From the NCBI GenBank assembly GCA_030562195.1, contig CM060200.1:20623023-20687022 (forward strand): a DNA stretch of 64,000 nucleotides, written 5' to 3'. Shown one piece after another: positions 13,111-27,800 of this stretch. The notes under the pieces were generated by a model. The model was not told where the DNA came from, made no database searches, and worked only from the letters and a program-made list of their open reading frames with translations. This stretch comes from Nipponacmea schrenckii. Lineage: Eukaryota; Mollusca; Gastropoda; Lottiidae. The translations under genes were made by a program, and so were the position numbers. Within the stretch, counting starts at the first letter, position 1. The number at the start of each line of letters is the position of its first letter.

Positions 13111-16100
13111 TTGTAGTCCGTATACACAGAACATTAATTTAAATTCACACTAATGAAAATTTCTCACCCATGTTACTCAAACGCTCAAAACTAGCCTTGA
13201 TTATTGTATATTATCCACACTGAAACTTGATTAGAAATTCCAACGATTCCCTTGACTGTCTCCAACACTTAGCAACATTTATTCGGAATTAAATAAACAG
13301 CTTTACGTCTGTCGTGAGTAAGATTTATGACAACCAAGTATTTTCATGTATTCATTCATATTTGAATTCTTAGTATTGAGCATAATTCAGATCTGAGTGG
13401 ACTTTCAGATAATACTTATTTCATTGAAGACTAGTACGTTTCTTTAAACGTCGATGTTAAAAATTCGAATAAGATTGGTAGGCTATGAATCAGGTCAAAA
13501 CTACACTTATATTTTGAGTAAAAATATGAACAAAGCTTCTCATTGAAGAAGCGTTTATTAATTTTAGACAAAAAACTCATCGAGCGATGGTCAAATTGGT
13601 TATAACCGTATTGTTTCAGTAAATATCCAAGTTTTTAATTTAGATAATATCAATATACGTGTTATTGAAATAAAAGACGTCTGTTTCCGGTTAAGACGTT
13701 GGAATAACGTTAGAATATTGTCAGTTGGTCGTCTGCTCGTAAATCAAATCACTTCTGCATCGATCAGTATGTTTTAAAACAAATTAGTTTGGAGGATTAA
13801 GACAACAAGTAAAGGTGGCGAGTGTCCGTCCGATAATTCTCATTTAATTTGAAACTTTTAACATTTCGACTTAAGGGAGAGTTGATACTAAAGCGGGAAG
13901 ATTTAAGCGTTGTATGCAGACCAGATTTTTGTCTCTGCCTCGATAGATAATTATAATAGTATACAAGTGGAGAAAAGTGAAGGGTGGGGGCGAAATGAAA
14001 CTTAAAGGTCCTTTCTGCCAGAACTACATTGCCCTGTAAAGCCAAGTAAAGATGTGCAACGAACCCTCGAAGTATTACGGTATATAGCAAATTAAAAGGT
14101 CAACCAAAAAATGTCATTAAATGTGAGTCAATGATTCCCATGCCGTAGGATACAGACTATATATATATTTTGTTTAAATTAAGATATTCAACATCCGATA
14201 ATTATGTTCCAATTATTTATGTAGGCTACGTCGTGTCACAGCCAACGAGTTTTATACCATGCGATTTACTGCACCCGACTTCATTACCAAAAATTTAGAA
14301 ATTACTAAGCCTTTCATAACTAAAAAGAGAAAAATTATGAATTAGGGAGTTGGTTCGGTTTTAAGGAAGTTTAAAGATTATATAGTCTATTACAATTCAT
14401 TAGTACTTTAGAATATATATAATCATTTAGCCTGGTTACGTCGAGGAAAATGTGGCTGAGGGTTTCGATCTCGATCGGAGTGTGAAAGCCTGATGACGTA
14501 GAATAAGTCACTTCACTTATAATTCCAGTCGACCGAGCTGTATATGGGTTTGGATAATCCGGGAATGATCAATGCCAAGAGGTTTGTCAAGGGACCACCT
14601 GGTAAACCCTGATTGTGAACCTTAGTTGTTATCTTTGTAAAATATACATTCTATCTTTCCATTGCTGTTCAGAATGTGTAGGCCTACCACATTGAAGTCT
14701 ATATGCTTTTCTTACCACCAAATTCAGCAACAGCTTGTCCATATCACCAGAGGCATTTTATCGCCGCCTAAATCATTCGAACCATGTAAACAATTCTTTA
14801 TAAATCGTTGAACTTACGACCAACTGTCGTCTATCATTCCTTGATTCCGACTTTTATTCATTAGGAAATCAGATCAAATCAAATAAGATCCAACACCTTG
14901 GAGAATTAGAAGAAAATTATAGTTAAACACAAATCCAGTCTTGGAATATGAAAAGTAATATGTAAAGAGTGCCCGAAATGAGTTAAGGGTGATCGTATCA
15001 CTTGTTGACGGGCATTGATTTTCACTTGTAGATAATTCTTAATCAACTCCATATCATATCGACATACAATAGAGTGCCTGCAGACATTCGTTTTTAAATA
15101 TTAGGTGAAAACATTTAACATCTGTCCAGACCAATACAGGAGGCGTTATTTTATTTGTAGACATGGTTACTGTCATTCGTCGGAAATAAGAAAGAAAACG
15201 ACACTATTTTTCACTCGAAAAAAAGATAAAAAGAAAAAGGAAATGAATGGAATTTTACATCCTACTCTTCTGCACCTAATTGGCTAATGAAGAGGAGCAT
15301 CGCCATGTATGGTTCTATGAGAAGAATTTTGCCAGGGCAGTGGCATTAGCGATTTAGACGCAAAAAATCCAAAAATTTATCTCGATCTTTGCCGGCATAA
15401 AACCCTGGACTTTCAGGTTAGCGAGCAATCCGCGGCTTTTTGCCACGAGAATATATTTCTTAAACTAAGAATCGTTTCTGTTTAATTGAGCAGTAAATAT
15501 ATATTGTGTAGTTTGCTAATTTGTAGAATCAATCAGGACTTCCTAAACCTAACCCTTTACTACTTTTCAACCACCTTAACCTCTACATAAGCGATATTGG
15601 CTTGTGCTCCCAATATGAAGTTTGTTTTCGCACTTGTTTTTTTATATTTTATTTTCGATTATTTTCCTACATTTAACTGTATTCATGACAAAGTGACACT
15701 TCCAATCACGAGAAAATAATTGTCAACTAGAAAATCTCATATTTGTCATAGATTACTATTATATAGCTCAGAACATGGTATTTATTTTAATGTATTTCTC
15801 ACTTCCACAGTCTACCTCTATCGAAAAAAACATAGGAATTGTCAAAAATTAGCCACTAATTTAGAAAATACGACTATCTTATAGAGTTATAAATTATCAC
15901 CAGATGGAGAGAAAGTGGAGAAAGACTATAATTTTAGATATTGATGTGGTTTAAGTGTTAATTTATTTAAAACATTTTTTCCTGATGCAAAGGTCGATGG
16001 CATTATCATCTTAATCCTTGGTGATTCTATGGATCGAAGAATGTGATATTGACCATGCTCTCTGTATTTTTGTCGGTGACGAGTCTTGCAATTTAATGAA

Positions 16101-17430
16101 TTGATACTTTACTAGTGTTTGCCTTCTTATTCGACATATATGCACAATGATTTTTTTTTTGTCATGTATAAAATAGGAGCGTTCATCAGGGTTATTCACG
16201 TCAATAAAACATTAGAGTCATCATTTCGCTGCTACAAATTTTGAATTAAATTTAACTGTCATGTTTCGAGGAAGGTTCTCATATAGACCCCAGTTCTGCT
16301 TTTCTAGTTGTGTACTCAATGATTTAAATATCGTTTTGACCTTGACGGTTTTACAAATTTCAAAACAGAATCTATCGCCCCATTTCATCTGGAAACAATG
16401 ATAAAATTCACATAGAAAATTACAAAGTTCACAGAACATTGAATTGAGTATGTTATTACAGTTGATTGGAAATAGTATAATTGTATGATACTACTTCACT
16501 GCATTAATCAAGTCATCGCCCTCTCGAGGGAACGACATATTTTCATTACTCACTAAGCACATTGCAAGCTATAGTATCAAAATATCCAAGAAATGCCAAT
16601 AAATCAAATTTCAAGCGTGAACCATTTTATCTCGTTTTGTCAATTAGTCGAGATAGTCCGAGTAATCATATATTTACATGCTCCAACATATAATTTGGAT
16701 AGCTTGGGGGTATAGTAAGAGGAAAATGTATCATGTATATGGAACCTCTCAATCCTCACAGCAAAATCTTAACCTAGAGGAACAATTTTACCAGTTTTAC
16801 CCCCGATAGACTTTTTGGAGAATAGACAAGCATGTCAACCATTTTAAAATTTGATTTGAATCGTTCGAAAGATAATTGACTGTACCTGAAAGTCATGCCT
16901 TACATTCTTCATGCAGCTTATCCTAATTCTAACGAAAATCTAACCTTCTATAACTCTTTCCATAAATCTTGTTGAATACTTTCCAATATATCAACAGAAT
17001 TCCAACACTGTCTTATTGTTTTATAACAATTCACAGCAATAAATCACAAGTAAACGAATAACTGCAAAAATAACGCTATAAAAGATAATGTAGAGTTCAC
17101 AGAAGGTAGTAAATAAATCGAGTCACGAAATGATATAGCCTATGTAGAAAGTCTTCGTTTGAGATTTGACCGATTTTTTTTCAAAAACGTTTTCCTGATG
17201 CAGTTCTTGTATGTATACAAGATCCTTGTAATAAGCTGTCATATTATTTCTAACGTAACACTACCAGTTATATGGATGGACTGATCTCAAAGTGTCATAA
17301 GAGATAAATTACAAGAGAAAATACCTCATAGAATCATTATAATCATCAGGTTATTAGATTTGATAACATGACTAAAGGTATGCTAGTTGTATCATATATA
17401 TTTTTGACATGCTATTTACTTATTTTTTAG
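13111..17430. other. Intergenic region, probable upstream region of the SLC32A1-like gene
   Basis: No coding exon was recognised. The 3' end is an acceptor (tattttttag ending at 17430) seven bases before the transporter ATG, so an upstream non-coding exon and the promoter probably lie somewhere in this interval. Short frames such as 13797-14090 (-) have no recognisable domain. Confidence 0.4.
14430..14620 (+). repeat. Possible old tRNA-derived SINE
   Basis: A degenerate B-box-like segment (ggtttcgatctc at 14461-14472) is followed by a body (ccagtcgaccgagctgtata, then gggtttggataatccggg) that reads like the conserved central part of invertebrate SINEs. Ends and target-site duplications are not evident, so this is tentative. 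Confidence 0.35.
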
Positions 17431-17437
17431 ACAGAAG

Positions 17438-20365
17438 ATGGACCCATTGAAAGACAGATTAGGTCAGATGTTTCGGACAGCTCGGTCCTATTTACCTAGA
17501 AAAGGCACGGAAGAGGAAAAAGTCAACTTTGCCCACTTCTCTTATTCAGAAAGCGAGAAAGAACTATCAACGTTACAAAATGGTAGTATACGCAAAGCGT
17601 CTTGGTCAGATGGATTGAGTGAAAGTAGCAGTGTAGTGGATGAATTATCAGATTTTAATGTCAATCCTAAAGACAGAATTTCAGAATGGCAAGCAGGATG
17701 GAATGTTACGAATGCAATACAGGTATTATCACATTTATACTTATAACCTTTCATTGTTCACTTAATTCGATGCCCTTTGACTATCTGAGTTTGTTCCTAT
17801 ATTATGATGTATAACTTATGAATCTTCTTCAATGGAAAGGGTGGGTATTTTTAAAATGATTTCACAGTGGGTTTGTTCTTGATAGATCTTAAAGTGGTGG
17901 TGGTGGTGGTGGGGGGGGGGGGGGGGCTAATGGTACTTATATGAAATCGAATTGTTCTTATTTCTCAATGGTCTGAAAGGGAGAACGCTCCTAAATGATC
18001 TAAGAAAATGAATTCTCCTGAATTATCTGAAAGGGTGGTTTTTCTGAATAATCTGAAAGGGTGAATGCTCTGAATTATCCGAAATGGCGAATGCTTCTGA
18101 ATGATCTGAAAGGGTGAATGCTCCTGAATGATCTGAAAGGGTGAATGCTCCTGAAATGATCTGTACAGGTGATTGCTCCTGAATGATCTGAAAGGGTGAA
18201 TGCTCCTGAATGATCTGAAAGGGTGAATGCTCCTGAAATGATCTGTACAGGTGATTGCTCCTGAATGATCTGAAAGGGTGAATGCTCCTGAATGATCTGA
18301 AAGGGTGATCAGGTGATTGCTCCTGAATGATCTGAAAGGATGAATGCTCTGAATGATCTGAAAAGGTGAATGCTCCTGTATGCTCTGAAAAGGTGAATGC
18401 TCCTGAATGATCTGAAAGGATGAATGCTCTTGAATGATCTGAAAGGGTGAATGCTCCTTAAATATCTGAAAGGGTGAATGATCCCGAATGATCTGAAAGG
18501 GTGAATGCTCCCGAATGATCTGTAAGGTTTAATGCACCTGAATGATCTGAAAGGGTGAATGTTCCTGAATGATCTGTAAAGGTGAATGTTGTTTCTGATT
18601 GATCCGAAAAGGTGAATGCTCCTGAATGATCTGTTAAGGTGAATGTTCCTGAATGATCTGTAAAGGTGAATGTTGTTCCAGAATGATCCGAAAAGGTGAA
18701 TGCTCCTAAATGATCTGTAAAGGTGAATGCTTCTGATTGATCCGAAATGGTGAATGCTCTTGAGTGATCTGTAAAGGTGACTGCTCTTGAATGATCTGAC
18801 AGGGTGAATGCATCTAAAAGATCTGAAAGGGTGAATGTTCCTGAATGATCTGAAAGGGTGAATGCTCCTTAAATATCTGAAAGAGTGAATGCTCTTGAAA
18901 TATCTGAAAGGCTGAATGCTCCTAAATTATGTGAACGGATGAATGATCCATTATGATCTGAAAGTAAGAGTATTGTTTTAGATGCTCTTGATAATTCCAT
19001 CACAATTTGTATTTTTATGTAAAAAGTCAATCTTTTGTTTGAACATAACACTACCATTATGATCAATATCATTCTTCAACTCCTGTCCGATAAATAAATA
19101 TACAAATCTTGCAATAGCTAACGAGCTTATATTGTTATATTTTTCAGGGAATGTTCATTGTGAGTTTTCCCTATGCAGTTGTTCAAGGTGGTTATTGGGC
19201 TATACTTTCTATGATAGTGGTAGCTTATATCTGTTGTCACACCGGTAAAATACTCGTCCAATGCCTTTACGAAGAAAATGAACATGGAAGGAAGGTTCGC
19301 GTTAGGAAAAGCTACGTTGAAATTGCCGAACATGTGTGGGGAAAACGTTTTGGAGGCAGAATCGTTGATTGTGCACAAATTATAGAACTGTTGATGACGT
19401 GTATACTTTATGTGCTGTTGTGTGGAGACCTCATCAAAGGTAGCTTTCCAGACAGTCCTTTGGGACTTTCTTCGTGGATAATGGTCAGCACCATACCACT
19501 TCTGGCTTGTGCATTTTTACAATCATTACAGCGTGTTTCAATGCTGAGTTTTTGGTGTACAGTAGCTCATATGTTGATTAATGCCATTATCATCATTTAT
19601 TGTTTCACACGTGTCACAGAATGGCATTGGTCAGACGTTCAAGTAAGGATCAATATCTGGACATTCCCAATTTCTCTTGGGATCGTTGTATTCAGTTATA
19701 CTTCTCAAATATTCTTACCCACGCTAGAATGTAATTTAGAAGACAAGAGTAAGTTCACGTGTATGATGCATTGGACTCATGTAGCAGCGGCTGTGTTTAA
19801 AGCTGGCTTCTCCTACATTGGATTCCTTACCTGGGGTTTTGCTACTAAAGAAGTGATCAGTAACAATTTACCCACTCAAGTTTTTAAAATCATTATTAAT
19901 CTGATATTAGTCGCTAAAGCTCAGTTATCCTATCCACTTCCATATTTCGCGGCGGTAGAATTATTAGAAACGTCGTTATTTGCCGGAAGACCGGAAACTG
20001 TATTTCCAGCGTGTATAGACAGTACCCATAGATTAAAGATTTGGGCGCTATTTTGTAGATTAGCTTTAGTCATTTTTACAACATTATTAGCAATTATCAT
20101 ACCACATTTTGCCATATTGATGGGTTTAATAGGTAGTTTTACAGGAACTATGTTATCATTCGTGTGGCCATGTTATTTTCATTTAAAGATAAAATGGCAT
20201 ACAATGAGCATCACATATAAAATATTGGATATAGTCATTATTGTAATTGGACTAGCATGTGGTTCTATAGGTATTTATTATTCTGGACACGCGTTAACAC
20301 GAGCTTTTCAAGGTTTACCGCCTAGTCCATTTCCAGGCCCACATCACGACACGATCAGGCCTTAG
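17438..20365 (+). CDS. SLC32A1: Vesicular inhibitory amino acid transporter (VGAT/VIAAT family)
   Basis: This H+-coupled transporter loads GABA and glycine into synaptic vesicles (family knowledge). Two exons join in phase 0, 17438-17722 and 19148-20365, giving 500 residues plus stop; vertebrate VGAT is about 525. The N-terminal cytoplasmic region ends in the diagnostic AGWNVTNAIQ at the junction and continues GMFIVSFPYAVVQGGY (TM1). Other family signatures are CCHTGKILVQCLYEENE, the AQIIELLMTCILYV helix, FSYTSQIFLP, the MHWTHVAA segment, SYPLPYFAAVELLE and PHFAILMGLIGSFTG. The start at 17438 follows an acceptor (17429-17430), implying a 5' UTR exon upstream; the N-terminal FAHFSYSE region lines up with vertebrate FAHCDDLD, so little coding sequence is missing. 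A poly(A) signal AATAAA is at 20445-20450. The gene implies inhibitory neurons; family identity is strong. Confidence 0.94.
17889..17926. repeat. GGT microsatellite passing into poly-G
   Basis: A (GGT)n run followed by a pure G tract inside the transporter intron; a potential G-quadruplex-forming sequence in the sense strand of the transcript. Confidence 0.8.
17960..18965. repeat. Minisatellite, 27-bp unit, in the transporter intron
   Basis: About 36 copies of a 27-base unit (ctgaatgatctgaaagggtg followed by aatgctc), with variants (aaaggtgaatgttgttc, ctgtacaggtgattgctc). In places the unit has expanded as a higher-order block, for example the pair repeated at 18120-18190 and 18190-18260. 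It fills most of the 1.4-kb intron. Because 27 is divisible by 3, short open frames run through it, but they are repeat-driven and not coding. Confidence 0.93.
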
Positions 20366-20450
20366 ACAATTTTTTTTATGGAATACAGATTTCATTTAAA
20401 CGTTTCAACTATGATTCAGGACATCCTTGTGGAAACGTTTTTTAAATAAA

Positions 20451-22829
20451 ATAAGTAGGTAACTGTATCCCATAACAATTGTCTTATCTTTAACGCCTAA
20501 TTAAATATGGCGGGAAATCGAATTGCGCCATTTCTTATTATGTTCGTTTAAAACTATTACTAAACTATTTTAACAGTATCAATTATTAAGGACGTCAGTT
20601 TGAATTTATTTTAAGACTTTTTTCTTTTCTGTATTCGTGATTTCTATGATACTGTGTTAAAAGTTCCGACATTTGTTTGCTTAAACCGAACTAGGCGAAT
20701 GAACCGCGTCACGTGATCTCCTTCATATTCCGATAGCTCGTATTTAAGAGTTTTTATCATGTTGGTATATAGATTGTTAGTTAAATATGATTATTGATGT
20801 GAGAGAAAAAAGATATTCCATATTATTAATTAAAGATATTTCATCCAATCTCTTGATAACAAAAGCCTTAAGTGCCATATAACTGAATACATGTCATCTG
20901 GGATTTTTTTTTGGTGCTCAGCGAAGTTAAAGGGAAAGGAATCACTCAAGATACGCTTTATAACTTTCGGAAATTTTTAATATGCCACACAGCTTCTCGC
21001 TATTCCAATGGAAAATTATGTTGGATAATCTCCTTTGAAGTCAACTCGTAAAAAAACTACTTCAGTAATTCATTCTTGTCCGTGATAGCGTTCTCAAATA
21101 AAAAAAAAATGCACAACACGAATGATAATTTACCTATTTACTACTAACAAAGGTACGGAAAAGAGGTAAGACCGGCAATACGTGCCGTGACAGTACAAAT
21201 TAGTAGTGCGTTTCATTCAATAAATCCTCCACACCCAGTATCAAATATTCAGACAATGAAAATATCCTCTTATGTACATAAAACTGGACTTTACAAAAGG
21301 TTATTTGAACAAATTCATATAGAAATCGACAATCATTAGATTTATTTAGACTGTTTTGTGGAAGCATCTCTTGAATCTTATTATATTTATTGATGCCGTT
21401 TCATTAGATTAATAACAATACAATATAGTGTTATTTGAATAACTTATCCGTTTTTTGTTCCCATATATGCAATCCTACATTACTGACATCACTGAAATTG
21501 GATGGATTTTATTTGGTTATTTTCCAAGAGAAGACCTCCTTAATCCAACAGTATCAAGGCTTATTTCATATTTCATATTTTGTTTTTGTTGCTATAATTT
21601 CCAATTCCCCGTCCGCAATCTGTTTCCCTTTGTGGTTGAAAAAATAATTATCAACATTCCTTACCATCCGAGTTAAAATTATCCGTTATTGTCCACACTT
21701 TGATGTTCATCAAGTAGATTTTCCGTTATTCTGATTCAGATGTAGGGAAATTGATTCCGACATTCATATTCTTTGGGGGAAATTGTTCCAGGAACAAGCT
21801 TTTCAAATGGTTAGGGTCAAATTCATTTTGACAATGAATACAATTGGCTTCAAAATATTTTACATGAAAAATAAAATTTCCGGATAAAAAGCAAAGCGTG
21901 TTCAATATATTATATTTATTCATAAAGTATCACTGTTCACATAAAGTATCACTGTTCACATAATAGAATTTATCCATACACAAACATCATAAGATATTGA
22001 TGGACGCTTTGTGGAATGTCACGGTAATATGCACGGTGGTATTAATATGAAAGTGAAAGCTTTAATCACGTCATACTGCAAAATAGAAGTGCAGCAATAG
22101 AAGCTGTAATCACATATTTTAAAATACAAGTGATACATTAATCTTCATATCAAGATTCTTTAAAATATAAGTGATATATATAATATCAATGACACGGTAT
22201 TTTAAAATATAAATGATAGCTTTAAACACATAATATTTCAAAATTTCAAAAAGTGATAACTATTATAACATTTTATTTTAAAATAATTGATCATATATTT
22301 CGAAATACAAAAAGTATCTTAAGATTCCTAAAAAGTAACTTTAAATAGGTTTTGTTGTTTTTAACATTCATGTGTTCAGTATTTTCAATTCTAAACTGAT
22401 GTGGAATATATGCACAACAACCACAAAGTACATAAAAAGTTTGCAACGTAATAAAAGCAAATGATACTGATTAAAAATGAAATATACAGTCAATGGAATA
22501 ACATAAAATAAATAGAAATATTTGTAAAATGGATGGAATTCTTTGAGGATGGATAAGTTTCAAATTAGTTGAATATCACATAATATAACACTGGGATATA
22601 ATACCAGAATATAAGTACAATATTTTCACACCAATATAAAAGCGATTATCAGATGAACATGTCATAATATAATTATATCAACTAATAATAACAAAATGTG
22701 ATAATCCCATTACATCACATCAGTTTATAATTACCCTTTGTCACAGATGTGATCATATAATACTTCAACAAAATATAATTACACTTATCGGGTAGGAATA
22801 AAATGACATACCAAATTGAAATAAAATCA
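20451..22829. other. Intergenic AT-rich spacer
   Basis: No gene was recognised. Local imperfect repeats include a doubled cataaagtatcactgttca near 21923-21960 and several copies of a ttttaaaatataagtgata-like phrase between 22060 and 22310. Confidence 0.4.
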
Positions 22830-23140
22830 CGGGCCACATCTCATTGAAATATAATGACATATTGTAAAGGAATATATAGACATTATATCACATTGAAATA
22901 TAATGACATATTGTATAGGAACATATAGACATTATATCACATTTAAATATAATGACATATTGTAAAGAAATATATAGACATAATATCATATTGAAATATA
23001 ATGACATATTGTAAAGGAATATATAAACATTATATCACATTGAAATATAATGACATATTGTAAAGGAATATATAGACATTATATCACATTGAAATATAAT
23101 GACATATTGTTAAGGAATAAATAGACATTATATGACATTT
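22830..23140. repeat. Tandem repeat, 49-bp unit
   Basis: About six copies of a 49-base AT-rich unit containing cacattgaaatataatgaca, then tattgtaaaggaatatatag and acattatat. Differences between copies are mostly single substitutions. Confidence 0.9.
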
Positions 23141-24863
23141 TAAATACAACCTCATTATATCACAATGAAATACAATGACACTGTATCACAGAAAAATATA
23201 GCCTGGTCTTAATTATTCAAATAGTATTGCTATATATTAACAGTATTTAGGATTCACATATTAAATGTACAGCATACCACCTTTAAAAATACTGTAAACA
23301 ACCGTGTAGGTTCCCTAGAGCTATTAACCTTGTTCTTTACTAAATTGGCTAATAGAATTTCAAATTGTCCATTGAATTAAGTAATAATAGAATCATATGA
23401 TAAAAATTTAATAATATAAATAAAATGTTTGTATTTACAACTAAAAATACATTTCAATATACAGTGTTGTTTTATATACAATTACAAACTTTTGTAAATC
23501 AGTGCATAGTAGAATAGTCAAAGAGAAAGAAGATTTGAGCAGACACGATTCCTTGAAAAGGACATTATAATGGCAATTTGGCATCTGCAAAAACCAGGTA
23601 TGAAATGACATCAATTTTAATATTGTTTTTCCAGTCCTATGTATCAAGGATTGACAAAAAGGTCTGGAACACAGGCAAATAAAGCTAGTAAAAATTATAC
23701 AATTTACAGTCTTCAGATCAAAAATTGCCACAGTTCTATCAGCAACAACAATATTTCTTTGATCTGGATTTGATTTTCTTTTCTTAAGTTTGTATCCTTT
23801 AAGTTTAAACCTCCAGAATATTGAAATTTGTTAATGTGGAGCTTGGTCCATTTTCTGACAAAAGTATGAGGTAGTTTGCTTACATTGATAACATAGGAAC
23901 TGAAAATGCCTGCTTGCACACAGGCCATACTCAAATCTTTTGTATATATTATTTATGATAATTACAATGTTCTTATATACATCTAATTATATACATCAAG
24001 TATATACACAATATAAAATTATCATGAACATTAAGGATCATTTCAAAACAAATATTCTTTTCCAAAGAATAATAAATAATAATCCTAAGTAATTAACATG
24101 GGGTTCATTTCCACTAAAACAGTTCAATATAAAGCTGTCTATTGGTCTATGTGTACACTATCTCCATCAACACAATGAATGAAGACATAAATTCATTTTC
24201 AGCATTTCTTTCAGCAATGATGTTTACTTTATATTAAAAGTTAAAAAGAAAATTCCAGTTAATAATTTAATTGAATGGTACAATGGTTTGGAATGTTTTG
24301 CTTTCTGCACACAAATATAGAGACAGAAAAAAAAAAGTTTACTACTGTCTTCCATTAAAGGAATCAGAAACTATTGTATAATGACAGGGAAATTAGGAAT
24401 ACTATAATTTTTCTATGCGAAATAAATTAGTATTTACTATTTTCTACAGTTTTTATTTAGAACTATTTTCATCAAATCTAAAGTATTATCTATTAAATGG
24501 CAGGACAAAAAACTGATACCAGCACAATCTACAAGTTGTAACCAGCTCTTGATGTGTATGTGCATATACAATGTATTAAATGCATATACACAATGTGTTA
24601 CCAGCACATAAACATGTTATAGATGTTACCAGTAAATATACAATAATATGCATCTTCTATTTTTTATGAATCTGCTAAACTCATTTTACTCATTTGATTT
24701 TGGCAGGAGTAATTATGTATATTATATTGATCATACAAAAACTCTAAATCTCATGACAACAAAATCCCTCAAAAGAAATCGTGGAAATATTTGATGCTTC
24801 TAGTGGACGGAATTTGCATGTTGCAAAAAAACATCTAAATAATAAAAGTTCTTCAAGAACACA

Positions 24864-27800
24864 TCATGATTTACGGCCCTGTAACGCTGCCAAACTACTG
24901 GCACTGATAGTACCATAAGCCTGAGAATAACTATTAAATTTAGATGCTCCTGTGGATGGATAATTTTGATGTGATTGACTATATTGACGTCTGCCTGCTT
25001 TCGGTCTTGGTGCAGACGCAGAGACTGACCTTTGACCTGGTACCTGTAAAAAAAAAAAATATTATTGGAAATTATTTTAAGAGTATATTGAATATATAAC
25101 CATAGAGACATTTGTAACTTTACAATATTCCTTGGAATATGTTTTTAGATCAAGATTATCCACAATCTTATCACCAGCAGACAGTCAACACTTTTTCAAA
25201 AATTTGAATTGAACACATATTCAGATGTATGAGAAACTCAAACATCATAAAGCTGAGAAATTAAAAACAAATTACCAATCTAGAACTGCTAACCATTAAG
25301 CCAGTTTTGTCATCACCACGTGTTATATTAGGTTGAGCAGCACGATATGCACCAGAAATAGGTCGAGGATGACCTCTAGTAGCAACAGCAGGAGCAGAGG
25401 CTTGCCTACTCTTCTGAGACTGAGATAAGGATTGATGGCCGTCCTGAAACATTAATTCACATATAATGTATCACAATATAGGATTACAAATTCCACAAGT
25501 GACAAGTGTTTCTTGTTAATTAGAAGATAAACACTTTCTGTTTTAGATTTAGAGGGTGTTTATTCGATATTTAACCATGCTTGAATCATTAAATATCGAG
25601 GGTCTCTAATGGTATATTCAAGCATGGTTAAATATCGAATAAAGCCCCTCTAAATCTAAAACAGAAAGTCGTTTATCGGAATTGTACCAAAAATTGTGAT
25701 TATTTTGTTCCAAGACTCTTTTTTATGGATAATTTAGAACATGGGTAATTCGGTTTTATGACGTTAGGTGCAATATGACGCACATAACAACAAACTGCAC
25801 GTACGCTATCGAATGAAAAAGAAGACATCCTTTTTATCATTAACATTAACAAGATTTGTAACTAGTCGCTGAAATTAATACGCCAAATTGCAAAGACATG
25901 GTGTCAAATTGCTATTAAACCCCATGTATTTGGAACAATCAGAGCTCAGAATTTTTATTATTTGTGGTACAATAGAAGTTGTTACTTCTTTGATTTAAAA
26001 TCTCTTCTGAAATTAGTGCAAATAAGGTTCTTTCCCTTTCATAAAATTTTGTTGTCAATGTCTTTCATCAGTCTCATGTTTTCTGCACCTCTTTGGGTTC
26101 ATAAAGGCCAGGATATTTTGCAAGGACAGTGGTGTAAGCCAAATTGTCTTCTAAGGGCTATACGTCGGCATGCATCTTACTCACTGACTCATCGCAGCTC
26201 CCATGTTAAAAACAATTTTATTATGTACCGGTACTCAATTTTAAACAGTGTGCAATAGCAAGCATACAACTTTTTACTAAGCTACCCATTCATTAGGTAA
26301 AAACAAAGAAGTTTCATCCTTCACAAGTTCACGTTAGTAATAGGTGAACAAATGTAAAAAAAAAAATCTCTTACCATAGCACCATTAGGTTGTGTAGCCT
26401 GAATATTTTCATAACTTCTTTGTCGGGTTAATCGTTGTCTTGGTTGAGATGTTAGGTCTGAAAAATAATGTATATTTATATTGTATAACAACCAACAAAT
26501 CTATCCAAACATTAGATTGTAGTCATATCTTTTTCTTTCTTTGCCTGTTCCACAGACCATAAGAAAGTGACAATGATATTGAACAAGAATGATACAAACT
26601 TGATATAGGAGAATCCTTTCAATTTTTGGCATTGCTCTTCAATGGAATATCTGAACCCATTAACAGGGGGTTTGACAATTTCTCATCAATGGAGTTTTAA
26701 ACCCACAAACACCAATTGTTAAATCAACAATGCAAATGACTTTCATATTCAGGCACAATGATTTATGAGTGCTTTAAGAGGTCAGTATAGAACTTTAAAA
26801 AATGTACAATAAAAATTAGTCTTCAAGGGATTAAAAAAAAAAAAAGAAATTTTAGATTGAGTTGAATTGCAGAACAACTAACATCTGATTGTAAACTGGA
26901 ATGGTGCAAATTGATGCTATCATTGTGCCAGATACACACAACATTCTGAAAATTTTTTTGTAAAAATTGTAAGATTGAAATTAAGCAGTACTTACTAGTA
27001 AATGATGATGTATGTGAATTATAATGATTTTCCGAGGGGGGTCGATTAGGCATAGGAGCCAAATGACCTGGTGGGGAATAAGAATGAGTTTGAACAACAT
27101 TATTTTCTATCTGAGAACTTTCTGATTCAGAACGTATTTCTTGAGGCATATCTCCTCTATCTCGACTACCATCTTTCCGTCGACGTCTTCTACGATCAGC
27201 TTTCTTCTGTAATATCATCTACAAAATAAAATATAATATCAACAGAAATCTATAACTATCTAAGGGCTGAAAGTTCAATTCGTATGAGATTATTGTGTCC
27301 AACCAACAACCCCATTTCTTATACTTCCTTGAGGCCATGGCAATACAAGTGAAGAAAATTATGTAATCATAGCTAAATTCTGTTTAATTAAATTTGGTCC
27401 TAGAATTTTTCAGCTAAATCTCAGCGCTGATTTTATGAAGTTTAAAGTCAGATTATCAGAATGAACCCAACTTAGTTGGGGACAAGAAGACTGCATTAAT
27501 TCTGGCTCAAGATTAAATCAAAGAAAGGAGTCAAAATCTCTATTTGGGTCAAATACATTAATATTCATCTACAAGATATACCAAATTTTCTTATCATTGT
27601 CGTTTAAAAGTGATAAAGGATAAATAAGTAAATTCTTAACATAGGATTAAAGTAAGTGGATTATCAGCTTAATGTATATCTGTCTAAAAGTAGGTGATCA
27701 ATGAGATTAACAGTAAATATATATGACCTTACTAATCTGACATTCGAACAGAAGTCAACATGAATTTGATGTTATATCAGTTAGAGATCAAATGGTGACT

